From positions 1-33,842 of the forward strand of contig CAZTBG010000023.1 in the NCBI GenBank assembly GCA_964611805.1: a stretch of DNA of 33,842 nt. Direction: 5' to 3'. The translations under genes and the position numbers were made by a program. Below, piece after piece: positions 1 to 8,789 of the stretch. The stretch's first letter is position 1. Each line of letters begins with the position of its first letter. The notes below the pieces were generated by a model. It was given only the letters and a program-made list of their open reading frames with translations, ran no database searches and was not told the DNA's origin. Origin of the DNA: W589 sp964611805 (GTDB lineage Bacteria > Chloroflexota > Dehalococcoidia > Dehalococcoidales > Fen-1064).

Positions 1-178
1 TTTCAATATCAAGGTATTCGTGTTCCCGGAGCGCGTCGAGATCAGGGGAGCCATCCCCACTCAAGTGTTAACGCGGGAAGAATCTAAACAATCCGAATCT
101 CCCGAACCTTCTTCTATGGTTCCGATTATCAAACCGGCAAGGGGGACACAGGGGGATGGGGCTGCCGTTACCGAATAG
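1..178 (+). CDS. C-terminal fragment of a gene cut by the left window edge
   Basis: An open frame enters from the left edge (first full codon at base 2) and ends with TAG at 176-178, giving the last 58 residues of a protein. The fragment begins FNIKVFVFPERVEIRGAIPT and then runs into a polar, low-complexity tail rich in S, E, P and G. The strand-like opening followed by a disordered tail resembles the extreme C-terminus of large serine recombinases, but this rests on a short motif and is only a guess. It lies 96 bases before the hydrolase gene on the same strand. The coding call is fairly safe and the function is not known. Confidence 0.5.
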   Translation, partial: FNIKVFVFPERVEIRGAIPTQVLTREESKQSESPEPSSMVPIIKPARGTQGDGAAVTE

Positions 179-274
179 GGAAGCGAGGTAAAAAAGGGAA
201 TCAAGGGTATCATTGTTTATATGAAAGGGTACACCTTTATGCAAACAGTTGGTGATTGCGTTATACTGGTGATT

Positions 275-1198
275 ATGAATCCCTACGACTATACCAGTAA
301 TGCCTCTCAATTTAACCTTCAACTGAAGAAAGAGAACACAGACTGGCGACACTACACGGTTGATTTTCCCGCCGCATTCCCTACGCGCTACAAGGAGAAT
401 CATACCGTCAGGGGTGAGTACTTCCAGCCTAAAGGGACAGCCAGGGCACCATTTATGATTATGCTTCACGGAGTGGGTGACCACAGTGTTGCTCCCTGCA
501 AGTTCCTGGCACGGAACCTGGCCAGACAGGGGGTTGCCAGCTTAGTCTTGTACCTGGTTGTCCATTCGAGCCGGATGCCGAAGATGGTGCATAAGGCAAT
601 GCCAAATCTTGATGCTGATGAGTGGTTCGAGATGTACCGGACATCGGTTATTGAAGTACGTCAGGTAGTGGACTGGGCATATCAGAATGCCGGGATTGAT
701 GAGGGAAGGATTGCTGTCTTTGGTATCAGTTTTGGTGGTTTAATCTCAGCGATTGCTATGGGGGTTGATGAGCGTATCCAGGCTGGAGTATTTTTTGTTA
801 GCGGGGGCAATTCCGGTAAGATTGCCCAGAAAGCTCGGTCCGGTATGGTCCGTCGGAATTATCGGAGCAGTGAGACAGAGTACAAAGAGGCTCAGGACAC
901 CTATGCCAGGTATCTGGCCGAGGTGGCCGAGAATGGTTTTGAGAGTGTTGTGCCGCCAACCAGCAATTACCTTATTGACCCGATGACGTTTGCCTATCGT
1001 CTCCGGCAGCGACCGGTACTGATGATAAATGCAAAGTGGGACGTGTTCATCCCCAGAGAGGCCACCGAGGATTTCTGGCAGCAGTGCGGACAGCCGGAGA
1101 TTGTCTGGCTCACTGGGGGGCATTCCAGTATCTGGCTGTGGTACCCCGCTATTAAACGGAGAATCAGCGATTTTCTCGGGTCGACTTTCGGGACGTAG
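275..1198 (+). CDS. alpha/beta hydrolase (dienelactone hydrolase / prolyl oligopeptidase-like)
   Basis: Cytoplasmic serine hydrolase of the alpha/beta fold, 307 residues from this start; the substrate is unknown. A complete catalytic set is visible: oxyanion segment MLHGVGD (about residues 63-69), nucleophile elbow GISFGG with Ser152, acid Asp256 in NAKWDVFIP, and His283 in TGGHSSIW. The start is uncertain. ATG codons at 221 and 239 are in frame, and 239 has AAAGGG about 9 bases upstream. I chose 275 because the protein-like sequence begins there (MNPYDYTSNAS) and a -10-like TATACT ends 7 bases before it, which would give a leaderless mRNA. It is monocistronic and followed by rnpB. Confidence 0.8.
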   Translation: MNPYDYTSNASQFNLQLKKENTDWRHYTVDFPAAFPTRYKENHTVRGEYFQPKGTARAPFMIMLHGVGDHSVAPCKFLARNLARQGVASLVLYLVVHSSRMPKMVHKAMPNLDADEWFEMYRTSVIEVRQVVDWAYQNAGIDEGRIAVFGISFGGLISAIAMGVDERIQAGVFFVSGGNSGKIAQKARSGMVRRNYRSSETEYKEAQDTYARYLAEVAENGFESVVPPTSNYLIDPMTFAYRLRQRPVLMINAKWDVFIPREATEDFWQQCGQPEIVWLTGGHSSIWLWYPAIKRRISDFLGSTFGT

Positions 1199-1242
1199 TG
1201 TGCTGGTTGATAATGTCACCATTACGTGTGCAAACCGCCTGT

Positions 1243-1271
1243 TTGACTTGTGGGGGTGGCTGTATTACAGT
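1243..1271 (+). promoter_or_regulatory. sigma-70-type promoter of rnpB
   Basis: TTGACT (1243-1248) and TACAGT (1266-1271) are separated by exactly 17 bases. The expected transcription start at about 1277-1279 coincides with the 5' strand of the RNase P RNA P1 helix. Two independent signals therefore agree. Confidence 0.6.
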
Positions 1272-1276
1272 TTATT

Positions 1277-1660
1277 TGGGGCAAGTAAACCGGGTGACCG
1301 CTCGCGGGGGTAGTTTTTACCCTGAGTGAGAGGAAAGTCCGAGCTCCACCGGGCTGGATGCTGGGTAACACCCAGGGGGGGTGACCCCACGGAAAGTGCC
1401 ACAGAAACACACCGCCAGCGGCTGGCTGTTTGTCAGTGCGAGTAAGGGTGAAATGGTGAGGTAAGAGCTCACCAGCGGCTGGGTGACCAGCCGGCTGGGC
1501 AAACCCCATCCGGAGCAAGACCAAATAGAGGGAGATAAGGGTGCCCGGCCTGTTCCCCGGGTTGGTCGCTTGACCCTGATGGTAACATCGGGGCTAGATA
1601 GATGGTCACCGCTCTGATGATTCAGAGTACAGAACTCGGCTTACAGGTTTACTTGGCCCT
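1277..1660 (+). ncRNA. rnpB: RNase P RNA (bacterial type A)
   Basis: Catalytic RNA of ribonuclease P, which trims the 5' leaders of tRNA precursors. The universally conserved blocks appear in order: GAGGAAAGTCC (1330-1340), ACAGAAACACACCGCC (1401-1416), AAGGGTGAAA (1444-1453) followed by GGTAAGAGCTCACCAGC, GGCAAACCCC and GAGCAAGACCAAATAG, and finally CAGAACTCGGCTTACAG before the 3' end. The ends are set by helix P1: CAAGTAAACC (1282-1291) pairs perfectly with GGTTTACTTG (1646-1655) and the helix extends into GGG/CCC with one bulge. Its length of about 380 bases is normal for type A. It has its own promoter just upstream and is followed by a T-rich stretch. Confidence 0.95.
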
Positions 1661-1754
1661 TCTTAAAATTTATTTTTATCCTCACAGCTTTCTCGGAGGC
1701 CCATGATTTTCTTTCTTGTGCCGTTATATATTCCTTTAAGTGGAGAGTGAATCA

Positions 1755-2909
1755 ATGTCAAAAAAGATAGTTGCTATGGTAACGATAACGCTGGTACTGC
1801 TGGTGAGTCTGGTCATTCCTCTCGGAACCAGCTGTTCACTCATTTCTGGCCAGTCAACAACTGACTCTGACCTGGATGTGGCTCTCCTTGAAGAGGTCTG
1901 GCAGATTATTCAGGAGAAGTATGTGGAGCCTGACGAGCTTGATGCTGAAACCCTGGTTCAGGGGGCGGCCAGAGGGATGGTCAATGCCCTGGGAGACCCA
2001 CACAGTGCCTACATGACCCCTGAAGATTACGAGATGTTTACCAGCGGCCTGGAGGGTCAGTTCGAGGGGATAGGGGCCTATGTAGGAGAACGCGACGGCC
2101 AGATTACGATTATTGCTCCCATCCCCGGTACCCCGGCGGATGAGGCCGGTATAAGACCCGGTGATGTCGTCGTGGGTGTAGATGGCGAGTCCACTGTCGG
2201 GTGGAGTGTAGAGGATGCGGTTAATGCTATTCGTGGTCCCCGCGGGACTCCGGTCAGGCTTCTCGTCCTTCATGAAGGTGATACCGAATTCGTAGAGATT
2301 GAGATAATCAGGGCGGAGATTGAGGTGCCCAGTGTGTATTTTGAGATGCGGGGTAATATTGCTCACATCAGCATTGCCGAGTTCACCGAACGCACCGACG
2401 GAGAGTTATCAGATGCCCTTGATGAGGCAGCCGGACAGCAAGCCGTCGCTATTATTCTTGACCTGCGTAATAACCCTGGCGGTCTGCTCTCAACGGTGGT
2501 CGACGTTACCAGTCGTTTCCTGGATGAAGGTATAGTTCTTTCGACAATAGACAGGGATGGTCACAAGACTGATTATCCGGTGAAGAATACCGGTCAAGTT
2601 ATTGAGCTACCTATGGTGGTGCTGGTGAACCAGTTCAGTGCCAGCAGCAGTGAGGTTATGGCCGGTGCCCTGCAGGACTACGGCCGGGCAGTTATTGCCG
2701 GTACTACTACTTATGGCAAGGGCAGTGCCAATAACCTTTACCGACTCTCCGATGGCTCTGGACTTTATCTGACAACCGCTCGCTGGTACACGCCCGACGG
2801 GCGTCTCATCGAAGGGGAGGGGATTGAGTCGGACTTTGAGCTTGACCTTGAGGAAGTTGACCCTGTCGAGTGGGCGCTTGACTATCTAGAAAATCACATG
2901 CAACCATAG
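1755..2909 (+). CDS. ctpA: S41 family C-terminal processing peptidase with PDZ domain
   Basis: Exported serine protease of the CtpA/Prc family, which cleaves near the C-termini of envelope proteins. It has 384 residues. The order is an N-terminal hydrophobic signal or anchor segment (about 6-25), a helical N-domain, a PDZ domain (about 100-180, with GIRPGDVVVGVDGE) and the S41 core. The catalytic pair is Ser297 in FSASSSE and Lys322 in TYGKG, with the family's 25-residue spacing. The NNPGG motif precedes the catalytic region. GGAGAG at 1742 lies 7-8 bases before ATG 1755, which favours this start over the in-frame GTG at 1740. A cysteine follows the hydrophobic segment (GTSC), but the lipobox is poor, so lipid attachment is doubtful. 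Confidence 0.93.
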   Translation: MSKKIVAMVTITLVLLVSLVIPLGTSCSLISGQSTTDSDLDVALLEEVWQIIQEKYVEPDELDAETLVQGAARGMVNALGDPHSAYMTPEDYEMFTSGLEGQFEGIGAYVGERDGQITIIAPIPGTPADEAGIRPGDVVVGVDGESTVGWSVEDAVNAIRGPRGTPVRLLVLHEGDTEFVEIEIIRAEIEVPSVYFEMRGNIAHISIAEFTERTDGELSDALDEAAGQQAVAIILDLRNNPGGLLSTVVDVTSRFLDEGIVLSTIDRDGHKTDYPVKNTGQVIELPMVVLVNQFSASSSEVMAGALQDYGRAVIAGTTTYGKGSANNLYRLSDGSGLYLTTARWYTPDGRLIEGEGIESDFELDLEEVDPVEWALDYLENHMQP

Positions 2910-3335
2910 CATTGTTCAGCATTTACCGTGGAAGGTGAATAATTGAATAATATGGAAGCATGCGAGCAATCTGTGGGGCACTTCACCAGAGCCTGTCTGT
3001 CTGGTGCCTGGATAGATTATATATAGAGAGAGGCCAAGCATTCTGCGCTCCGAATGGAGAACACGTCTCTCCGTCCCCCCTAGAAGCCTCGAAAACTCAG
3101 CCTCGACCAAATAATAGCATATTTCGGTGGGCTACTCAATCTTTTTTTGAATCGAATCAGGCCTTGCCCTGTCATCAAATGCCCCTTTCGGTTATATTCT
3201 CTCACGGAGAGACCTTTGTTCAGTGATATAGTGTAATGAGTAGCCGGGAAGGGGTATGCTGTGATATATTATTCTTTTTCACACTTTTAGTTCGTATCTG
3301 TGCAGGAACTAGAGGAGTGGATAGGAGATTGAGAA
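2910..3335. other. 426-base intergenic region without a credible gene
   Basis: No frame here has both a ribosome site and protein-like composition. The region holds a possible 7-bp hairpin after ctpA (CACCAGA 2984-2990 with TCTGGTG 3000-3006, no T tract), the inverted-repeat element at 3065-3213, and an AT-rich stretch ahead of the acetyltransferase gene. Confidence 0.5.
3065..3213. repeat. MITE-like segment bounded by 10-bp inverted repeats
   Basis: GTCTCTCCGT at 3065-3074 is the exact reverse complement of ACGGAGAGAC at 3204-3213, so the 149-base segment has 10-bp terminal inverted repeats. The left end continues as an 18-base word (3065-3082) that recurs exactly inside the ftsZ 3' end at 13011-13028. 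No target-site duplication is seen at the flanks (ACAC on the left, CTTTG on the right), so a mobile origin is only a possibility. Confidence 0.3.
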
Positions 3336-4541
3336 ATGAGTGTCGAATTCCGACCCGCTACCAAAGAAGAGATGGAGCGTTTTCACTATGTAGCCAGCAA
3401 TGCCCTGGTGATGACCCAGAACCCGGATACCGCTAGCAGTATGCAGCCAGAATTGACATACTGCGCTTTTGAAGACGGTAAACTGGCGACCAGCTACGCT
3501 GAGTGGCCGCTTACGATGCGCTTTAATGGGAGCAGTGCCCCGATTGCTGGCGTGACCTTTGTCGGTACGCTCCCCGTCTACCGCCGCCGTGGCTATCTCC
3601 GAAAAATAATAACCAATCGTTTTGAGATTCTCCATGAGCAGGGTGAAAGGGCCATTGCCGCTCTTTACGCTTCCCGGGCGGCGATTTACCAGCGTTATGG
3701 CTATGCTGTAGTATCTACGCAGAACTCTTACAATTTCGACCCCAGGTACCTGCAGTTCTCGGTTCCTCAAGCTGTTCCGGGTATGTTTCGTGAGCTGGCC
3801 GACGATGAGTTCCCGCTACTGGTAGAACTCTACCGGCGTTTTCGGGCTGACAGGACCGGTTACATACATCGACCGCGTGCCATGTGGGACTCCGGGGTGC
3901 TGGTACCCCCGATGCATGGAGGAATGTTAAGCAAGGTTGTCTACCAGGAGGATGGCGAAACGCTGGGCCACCTTATATACGTTATGGAAGCGCCTCCAGG
4001 TGGAGATGTTCCGGGTCCACATCAGCGTCTTGTTATTCGTGACCTTGTCTGGCTGACTCCCACAGCCTATCGGGCAGCATGGAATTACATCGCTAATATG
4101 GACCTGGTGAATATCGTTAATTGGGGGCGTGCTCCCACCGATGACCCGTTGCCGCACCTGCTGCTTGAACCAAGAATGCTGCGCAGGACCTCAGGCGACG
4201 GCCTGTTGGGTCGCATTATTGATGTTGAGAAAGCGCTGCCGCAGCGGCAATATGATGAGGAAGGTACCCTTACCTTCGAAATCAGTGATGACCTCTGCCC
4301 CTGGAACCAGGGACGATGGAAATTGGAAGCCTCGACTGAAGGGAGCTTCATCAGCCGCACCAATGGGGACCCGCAGGTGGCCATGCCAATCAGTACCCTG
4401 GTAATGCTCATATTCGGTCAGATAAGCGCCAGTGAAGCGGCCCGGATGGCCCGACTGGATGTCGGCGACAATAGCGTCCTTCCGTTGTGGGATAAAGTGA
4501 TGCGCACGAAATATCGCCCGTTCTGTGCTGATGGTTTCTGA
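3336..4541 (+). CDS. Eis-like GNAT N-acetyltransferase with SCP2-type C-terminal domain
   Basis: Acetyl-CoA-dependent N-acetyltransferase of the Eis type. Family members acetylate several amines on one substrate, including aminoglycosides or protein lysines; the native substrate here cannot be read. The 401 residues match the usual length of about 400. The acetyl-CoA loop is VGTLPVYRRRGYLRKII (76-92). Tyr123 in YQRYGYAV matches the position of the catalytic tyrosine in Eis. The C-terminus ends in Phe, as in Mycobacterium Eis where the terminal carboxylate acts as base. The C-terminal 100 or so residues look like the sterol-carrier-like domain. GGAG at 3325 supports this ATG. It is monocistronic and converges with def. 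Confidence 0.85.
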   Translation: MSVEFRPATKEEMERFHYVASNALVMTQNPDTASSMQPELTYCAFEDGKLATSYAEWPLTMRFNGSSAPIAGVTFVGTLPVYRRRGYLRKIITNRFEILHEQGERAIAALYASRAAIYQRYGYAVVSTQNSYNFDPRYLQFSVPQAVPGMFRELADDEFPLLVELYRRFRADRTGYIHRPRAMWDSGVLVPPMHGGMLSKVVYQEDGETLGHLIYVMEAPPGGDVPGPHQRLVIRDLVWLTPTAYRAAWNYIANMDLVNIVNWGRAPTDDPLPHLLLEPRMLRRTSGDGLLGRIIDVEKALPQRQYDEEGTLTFEISDDLCPWNQGRWKLEASTEGSFISRTNGDPQVAMPISTLVMLIFGQISASEAARMARLDVGDNSVLPLWDKVMRTKYRPFCADGF

Positions 4542-4562
4542 GGGAGCAATTTACCGTGCTCG

Positions 4563-4579
4563 CTGGCAATGCTTGCCGG
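4563..4579 (+). terminator. weak hairpin between convergent acetyltransferase and def genes
   Basis: CTGGCAA (4563-4569) pairs with TTGCCGG (4573-4579) with one G-T pair and a 3-base loop, followed by a moderately T-rich TTGTTGATATT. The stem is short, so termination is a guess from position. Confidence 0.3.
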
Positions 4580-4623
4580 TTGTTGATATTGGTATGACAA
4601 GAATCGAGGGCTATCTTTTGAAG

Positions 4624-5115
4624 TTACACCATGAGGTTGTCCGAAGCCGGCTCAACAGGCTGGAGTTCGTCCATGCTTTCCAGATGGTCAACGTAGAGAA
4701 TACCATTGATATGGTCGATTTCATGCTCCAAGGCTTGTGCCAGGAGTTCATTGGCTCGTAGTCTTATCTCTTTGCCAGTGCGGTCCAGCCCCTTGACCCT
4801 GACTACCTCGGCTCTCCGGACCTGCGCGAAATATCCCGGGATACTGAGACAACCTTCGTTGACGAGACGTTCGCCTGTCCTGCGTACTATCTGTGGGTTT
4901 ATCAGGGCGAGCTCTTCTTCATCTGGTATGCCGATAACAATCACGCGGAGGCGAACACCTACCTGCGGCGCTGCCAGACCAACCCCTGAGGCAGCGTGCA
5001 TGGTCTCCACCATGTTGTCAATCAACCTGTATATTGATTTGTCAATAGACCTGACCCGTGTTGCTTTCTGTCGCAACACGGGGTCGGGCAGGGTACGAAT
5101 TGAGAGCACAGCCAT
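4624..5115 (-). CDS. def: peptide deformylase
   Basis: Removes the N-formyl group from nascent proteins in the cytoplasm and is metal dependent. All three family motifs are present: GVGLAAPQVG (44-53), EGCLSIPG (87-94) with ligand Cys89, and HEIDH (131-135) giving His131, Glu132 and His135. The 163 residues are standard. An AAGGAG ribosome site lies about 10 bases before the ATG. It is the last gene of the leftward trmD-rplS-priA run, 66 bases after priA. That gap is very AT-rich, with TATAAT-like words, so def may also have its own promoter. Confidence 0.96.
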   Translation of the reverse strand: MAVLSIRTLPDPVLRQKATRVRSIDKSIYRLIDNMVETMHAASGVGLAAPQVGVRLRVIVIGIPDEEELALINPQIVRRTGERLVNEGCLSIPGYFAQVRRAEVVRVKGLDRTGKEIRLRANELLAQALEHEIDHINGILYVDHLESMDELQPVEPASDNLMV

Positions 5116-5181
5116 GTCTTGTTAACTCCTTAAATTATATACAAACTGAAGATTTACTTTCCTTATATATATTATATATCG

Positions 5182-7608
5182 TTATAGTCCTACCGGGTCA
5201 ATGTCCACTGTCCAGCCCTGTGGAATGGGTATCTGTGAAAGCATGGCTGATGGGTCAGAGCTGCGGAGTACCAGTTGCCAGCGGTACCGCCCCCGGCGGC
5301 GGTGGATGAATGCTGGTGCTGGCCCGATGAGGCTGAGGTCGGCGATTCCCCGCCTGTCCCGTTCTTCGGTAATACGTTGCTTCATTCGCTCCGCTGCCTT
5401 CTGGCAGGCCACATCGTTGGTATGAGTGTAGATGAGGCTGGCCAGTCGGGAGAATGGTGGATTGTGGAGCTGCTTCCTGTAGGCGAGTTCCTCACTGTAG
5501 AAAGTGTCATAGTCATGCCCGGCGGCTGCCTGGATAGCATAATGCTCCGGTGCGTATGTCTGAATAATTACCCGCCCACCGAGGGCACTCCTTCCGGCTC
5601 GGCCAGCTACCTGGCTGAGCAGTTGGAACGTCCTCTCGCCTCCCCGGAAGTCGGGCAGGTTCAGGCTTGTGTCGGCACTGATAACGCCCACCAGGGTAAC
5701 GCGGGGCAGGTCCAGCCCTTTAGCGACCATCTGTGTGCCGATGAGAATGTCGGCCTCATGCCTGCGGAACCTGTCCAGTATTACCTGGTGCGAATTTTTG
5801 CCCCGGGTGACGTCGCTGTCCCATCGCAGTATCCGGGCACCAGGAAAGGCCTGCCTGACCTCCTGCTCCAGCTTCTGGGTACCAATGCCAAGATACCGTA
5901 TTCGGCGGCTGCCACAGTGTGGGCAGGTCTGCGGTACCGGTGACCGCTGGTTGCACTGGTGGCAGAGCAGGGTGTCTTCGGCCAGGTGGTAGCTGAGGGG
6001 GATTTCACAGCGGCGGCAGGTGAGGACATAGCCGCAGTCGCGGCACTGGACGGAGGTAGCTGCCCCGCGCCGGTTGAGAAAAAGGATTGCCTGTTCCCGT
6101 TTGGCAAGGACTGTCTCAATTGCCCTGGCCAGGGCGGTGCTGAAGATGCTCCGGTTTCCTCGTTTCAGCTCCTCCCTGAGGTCGACCACCTCGGTCCGGG
6201 GCAGTGATGGGCCCCCACCAGCGACGACACGTTCGCGGAGGCGGAGCAGGTGGTAGTCTCCTTGCTGGGCATGGTAGTAGGTCTCGACATCTGGCGTGGC
6301 GCTACCGAGAATGACGACTGCCCCGGTCAACTCAGCCAGCTTTATAGCAACATCGCGGGCATGGTAACGTGGCGACTGTTCCTGCTGTTTGTAGGTCCAC
6401 TCGTGCTCCTCGTCGATGACAATCAGTCCCAGGTCTGGTTGTGGTGAAAAAATGGCACTCCTCGGCCCGATAACGACATCAAACTCACCGTCCCTGATAG
6501 ACTGCCACTCATCGAACTGCTCCCGCAGTGAGAGCTGACTGTGGAGGACGGCCACCCGGTTGGGAAAACGGGCGGCGAAGCGCTCTATCGTTTGCGGTGT
6601 CAGCGAAATCTCCGGCACAAGGACAACACCCCGCTTGCCCAGCTTGATGGTCTCTGCCAGGGCTTGCAGGTATATCTCTGTTTTGCCACTGCCGGTAACA
6701 CCATGGAGCAGAAAGACCTTCGGGTAGGCACTGTCCTTTTCCCTGAGACTCGACTGGACAGTGCGGAAGGCGGATTCCTGGGCAGGGGTGAGGTGTAATG
6801 GTTGTGTCGGGGTAATTCCTTGATGGACAAAGGGTTGTTGCCTTACTTCAACTCGTTGGATTTTCACCAGCCCCTTTTTCTCCAGGGCATTAATGACCGC
6901 CTTATTACTGCCAGCATTTCGCCTCGCTTGTGAAATAGATACTGGCTTCTGCTGCTGGGCCAGGAACTCGAGCAGGGCCGCCTGCCTGCTGGCACCCCTG
7001 CTATGCAGGCGCGCTGCTTCTTGCCGGGCTTCATCGGTGTCGACGCTAAGGTTGAGGTAAACCTCTAGCTTCGGCCTGACTCTGACCTTCTCCAGCTCGT
7101 AGCTTCGGGTAATAAGGCCGCTTCTCACCAGTTGCGCCACTGTTGTTTGCACCTTCTTCTTACCCAGCGCCCTCTCCATGGTGCTTAAGGTGACCGGACC
7201 TCGCCGGGCAATCCTGAGGACCTGTCGCTGGTACTGAGTGAGAGAGGTGGCGTCATACTCAAGGTCGGTCGGTGAGATGAGGGTTATGGTTCTCCTCTCG
7301 AAGCCAGGCGGCAGCATTGGCGCAATAGCATCGAAAAGTGGTGACAGGTAATGGTCACTGAGCCAGAGGGCAAGTGCAACCTGATACGGAGACAGAAGGG
7401 GGTGAGGGTCAATCGTGCCGATAATCTCCCGGGTTTCCTCCACCGCCGGATAATCTGTCAATTCAATGACGATGCCCTGGAGAGTTTTATTACCGAAGGG
7501 CACCCAGACAGCCTGCCCGGCGCCGATGCTTAGCCCTGGGGGTACCGTGTAACTGAAAGTCCGCCGCTGGGCTGCCGGTGAATTGACGCTAACCTCGGCA
7601 TACCTCAT
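5182..7608 (-). CDS. priA: primosomal protein N' (replication restart helicase PriA)
   Basis: 3'-to-5' DNA helicase that recognises stalled forks and reloads the replisome. It has 808 residues. The N-terminal DNA-binding domain begins YAEVSVNSP and contains FSYTVPPGL. Walker A is GVTGSGKTE (303-311, Lys309) and Walker B is DEEH (399-402). Eight cysteines form two zinc sites inside the helicase core (Cys522, 525, 531, 534, 549, 552, 562, 565). The C-terminal helicase lobe contains QVAGRAGR. All functional positions are intact. The gene is followed by def in the same direction, an arrangement common in many bacteria. Confidence 0.96.
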   Translation of the reverse strand: MRYAEVSVNSPAAQRRTFSYTVPPGLSIGAGQAVWVPFGNKTLQGIVIELTDYPAVEETREIIGTIDPHPLLSPYQVALALWLSDHYLSPLFDAIAPMLPPGFERRTITLISPTDLEYDATSLTQYQRQVLRIARRGPVTLSTMERALGKKKVQTTVAQLVRSGLITRSYELEKVRVRPKLEVYLNLSVDTDEARQEAARLHSRGASRQAALLEFLAQQQKPVSISQARRNAGSNKAVINALEKKGLVKIQRVEVRQQPFVHQGITPTQPLHLTPAQESAFRTVQSSLREKDSAYPKVFLLHGVTGSGKTEIYLQALAETIKLGKRGVVLVPEISLTPQTIERFAARFPNRVAVLHSQLSLREQFDEWQSIRDGEFDVVIGPRSAIFSPQPDLGLIVIDEEHEWTYKQQEQSPRYHARDVAIKLAELTGAVVILGSATPDVETYYHAQQGDYHLLRLRERVVAGGGPSLPRTEVVDLREELKRGNRSIFSTALARAIETVLAKREQAILFLNRRGAATSVQCRDCGYVLTCRRCEIPLSYHLAEDTLLCHQCNQRSPVPQTCPHCGSRRIRYLGIGTQKLEQEVRQAFPGARILRWDSDVTRGKNSHQVILDRFRRHEADILIGTQMVAKGLDLPRVTLVGVISADTSLNLPDFRGGERTFQLLSQVAGRAGRSALGGRVIIQTYAPEHYAIQAAAGHDYDTFYSEELAYRKQLHNPPFSRLASLIYTHTNDVACQKAAERMKQRITEERDRRGIADLSLIGPAPAFIHRRRGRYRWQLVLRSSDPSAMLSQIPIPQGWTVDIDPVGL

Positions 7609-7634
7609 CCTGTACCCCGCGAGGTAGCTCGGTC

Positions 7635-8003
7635 CTAATCATCCCCCTGGGGCTTCTCTTTGGGGGTTCTTTTTTCTTTGATGCGGGCCTTCTTGGCGCT
7701 GAGTCCACGCAGATAGTACAGTTTGGCGCGGCGTACCTTGCCGTGTCGGACTACTTCAACCTTCTCGACGAGGGGTGAAAATAGGGGAAAGGTCCGCTCA
7801 ACACCGACCCCGTAAGCGACCCGCCTGACGGTGAAGCTGGAGCCGGCCCCACTATTGCGTATCCGGATAACTACACCCTGAAATACCTGGATGCGTTCTT
7901 TATCTCCTTCGATAACCCTGGTACTGACCTTGACCGTGTCACCAGCGGCCAGAGTCGGGATATTGGGGTTTACTTTAGGTTCAACCAGTGTGTCAATTTT
8001 CAT
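7635..8003 (-). CDS. rplS: 50S ribosomal protein L19
   Basis: Large-subunit ribosomal protein at the 30S-50S interface. It has 122 residues. The conserved block runs from GDTVKVSTRVIEG through QVFQGVVIRIRNSG to SFTVRRVAYGVGVERTFPL and KVRRAKLYYLRG, followed by the usual basic tail, which here is extended (KKARIKEKRTPKEKP). AGGGAG precedes the ATG. It lies 39 bases downstream of trmD, its classical operon partner. Confidence 0.97.
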   Translation of the reverse strand: MKIDTLVEPKVNPNIPTLAAGDTVKVSTRVIEGDKERIQVFQGVVIRIRNSGAGSSFTVRRVAYGVGVERTFPLFSPLVEKVEVVRHGKVRRAKLYYLRGLSAKKARIKEKRTPKEKPQGDD

Positions 8004-8042
8004 CTTATAGACTCCCTGTAGTTAATAGGTTCGCTACAACTC

Positions 8043-8789
8043 CTATTGAGGTTGCTTTAACCGCTCGATTAGGTGCACTTCCTTACTACCCAGTTGTACC
8101 CGCTCCAGCATTTCGGGGCGGCGTTTTAAAGTTCTTATGATTGCCTGCTCGCGGCGCCACTCGGCAATCTGGGCGTGGTTCCCTGAGAGCAGGACTTCAG
8201 GCACTGGCCAGTCCTGGTATACCGGGGGCCGGGTGTATTGAGGGTATTCTAATAAGCCGGTGGCATGGGACTCGTCCAGTGAAGACTCTTCCGAGCCGAG
8301 TACACCTGGCAGCAATCTGGCTACGGCGTCGACGATGACCATTGCTGCCAGTTCGCCGCCTCCGAGGACGTAATCACCGATGCTGATCTCATCAGTAACC
8401 AGGTGCTCACGTACCCGCTCATCCACGCCTTCGTAGCGTCCGCAAATCAGGACGAGTTGAAGGTGCCGGGAAAACTCCTCGGCAATCTGCTGGGAGAAAA
8501 GGCGTCCCTGCGGGGTGAGCAGAATAACGGGTAGTGTCGCGGCTTGCTCGGAAGATCCCTCGGATTTGAGAGACTCGACCGCCTCGAAGATTGGCTCCGG
8601 CTTGAGTACCATGCCGGCACCGCCTCCATAGGGGTAATCATCAACCGTATGGTGTCGGTCGTGGGTATAGTCCCTGATATTGTGCAGTTTTACGACAACC
8701 AACCCGCGAGAGACTGCTCGCTGAAATAGGCCGGTGCTTAATGGTCCCTGGAACATCTCAGGGAACAGGGTCAGGATGTCAAATTGCAT
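8043..8789 (-). CDS. trmD: tRNA (guanine-N1-)-methyltransferase TrmD
   Basis: SAM-dependent SPOUT methyltransferase that makes m1G37 in tRNAs and so prevents +1 frameshifting. It has 248 residues from ATG 8789. A TTG one codon upstream is possible, but AGGA lies about 9 bases before the ATG. The trefoil-knot motifs are YGGGAGMVLKPEP, ICGRYEGVDERV and EISIGDYVLGGGELAAM. It is first in the leftward run trmD-rplS-priA-def and diverges from the mraZ cluster across a shared intergenic region of about 350 bases. Confidence 0.96.
   Translation of the reverse strand: MQFDILTLFPEMFQGPLSTGLFQRAVSRGLVVVKLHNIRDYTHDRHHTVDDYPYGGGAGMVLKPEPIFEAVESLKSEGSSEQAATLPVILLTPQGRLFSQQIAEEFSRHLQLVLICGRYEGVDERVREHLVTDEISIGDYVLGGGELAAMVIVDAVARLLPGVLGSEESSLDESHATGLLEYPQYTRPPVYQDWPVPEVLLSGNHAQIAEWRREQAIIRTLKRRPEMLERVQLGSKEVHLIERLKQPQ

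Noticed and set aside
746..1222. Open frame of 158 codons on the minus strand
   Set aside because: It lies wholly over the intact alpha/beta hydrolase, has no ribosome site, and its translation has no domain character.
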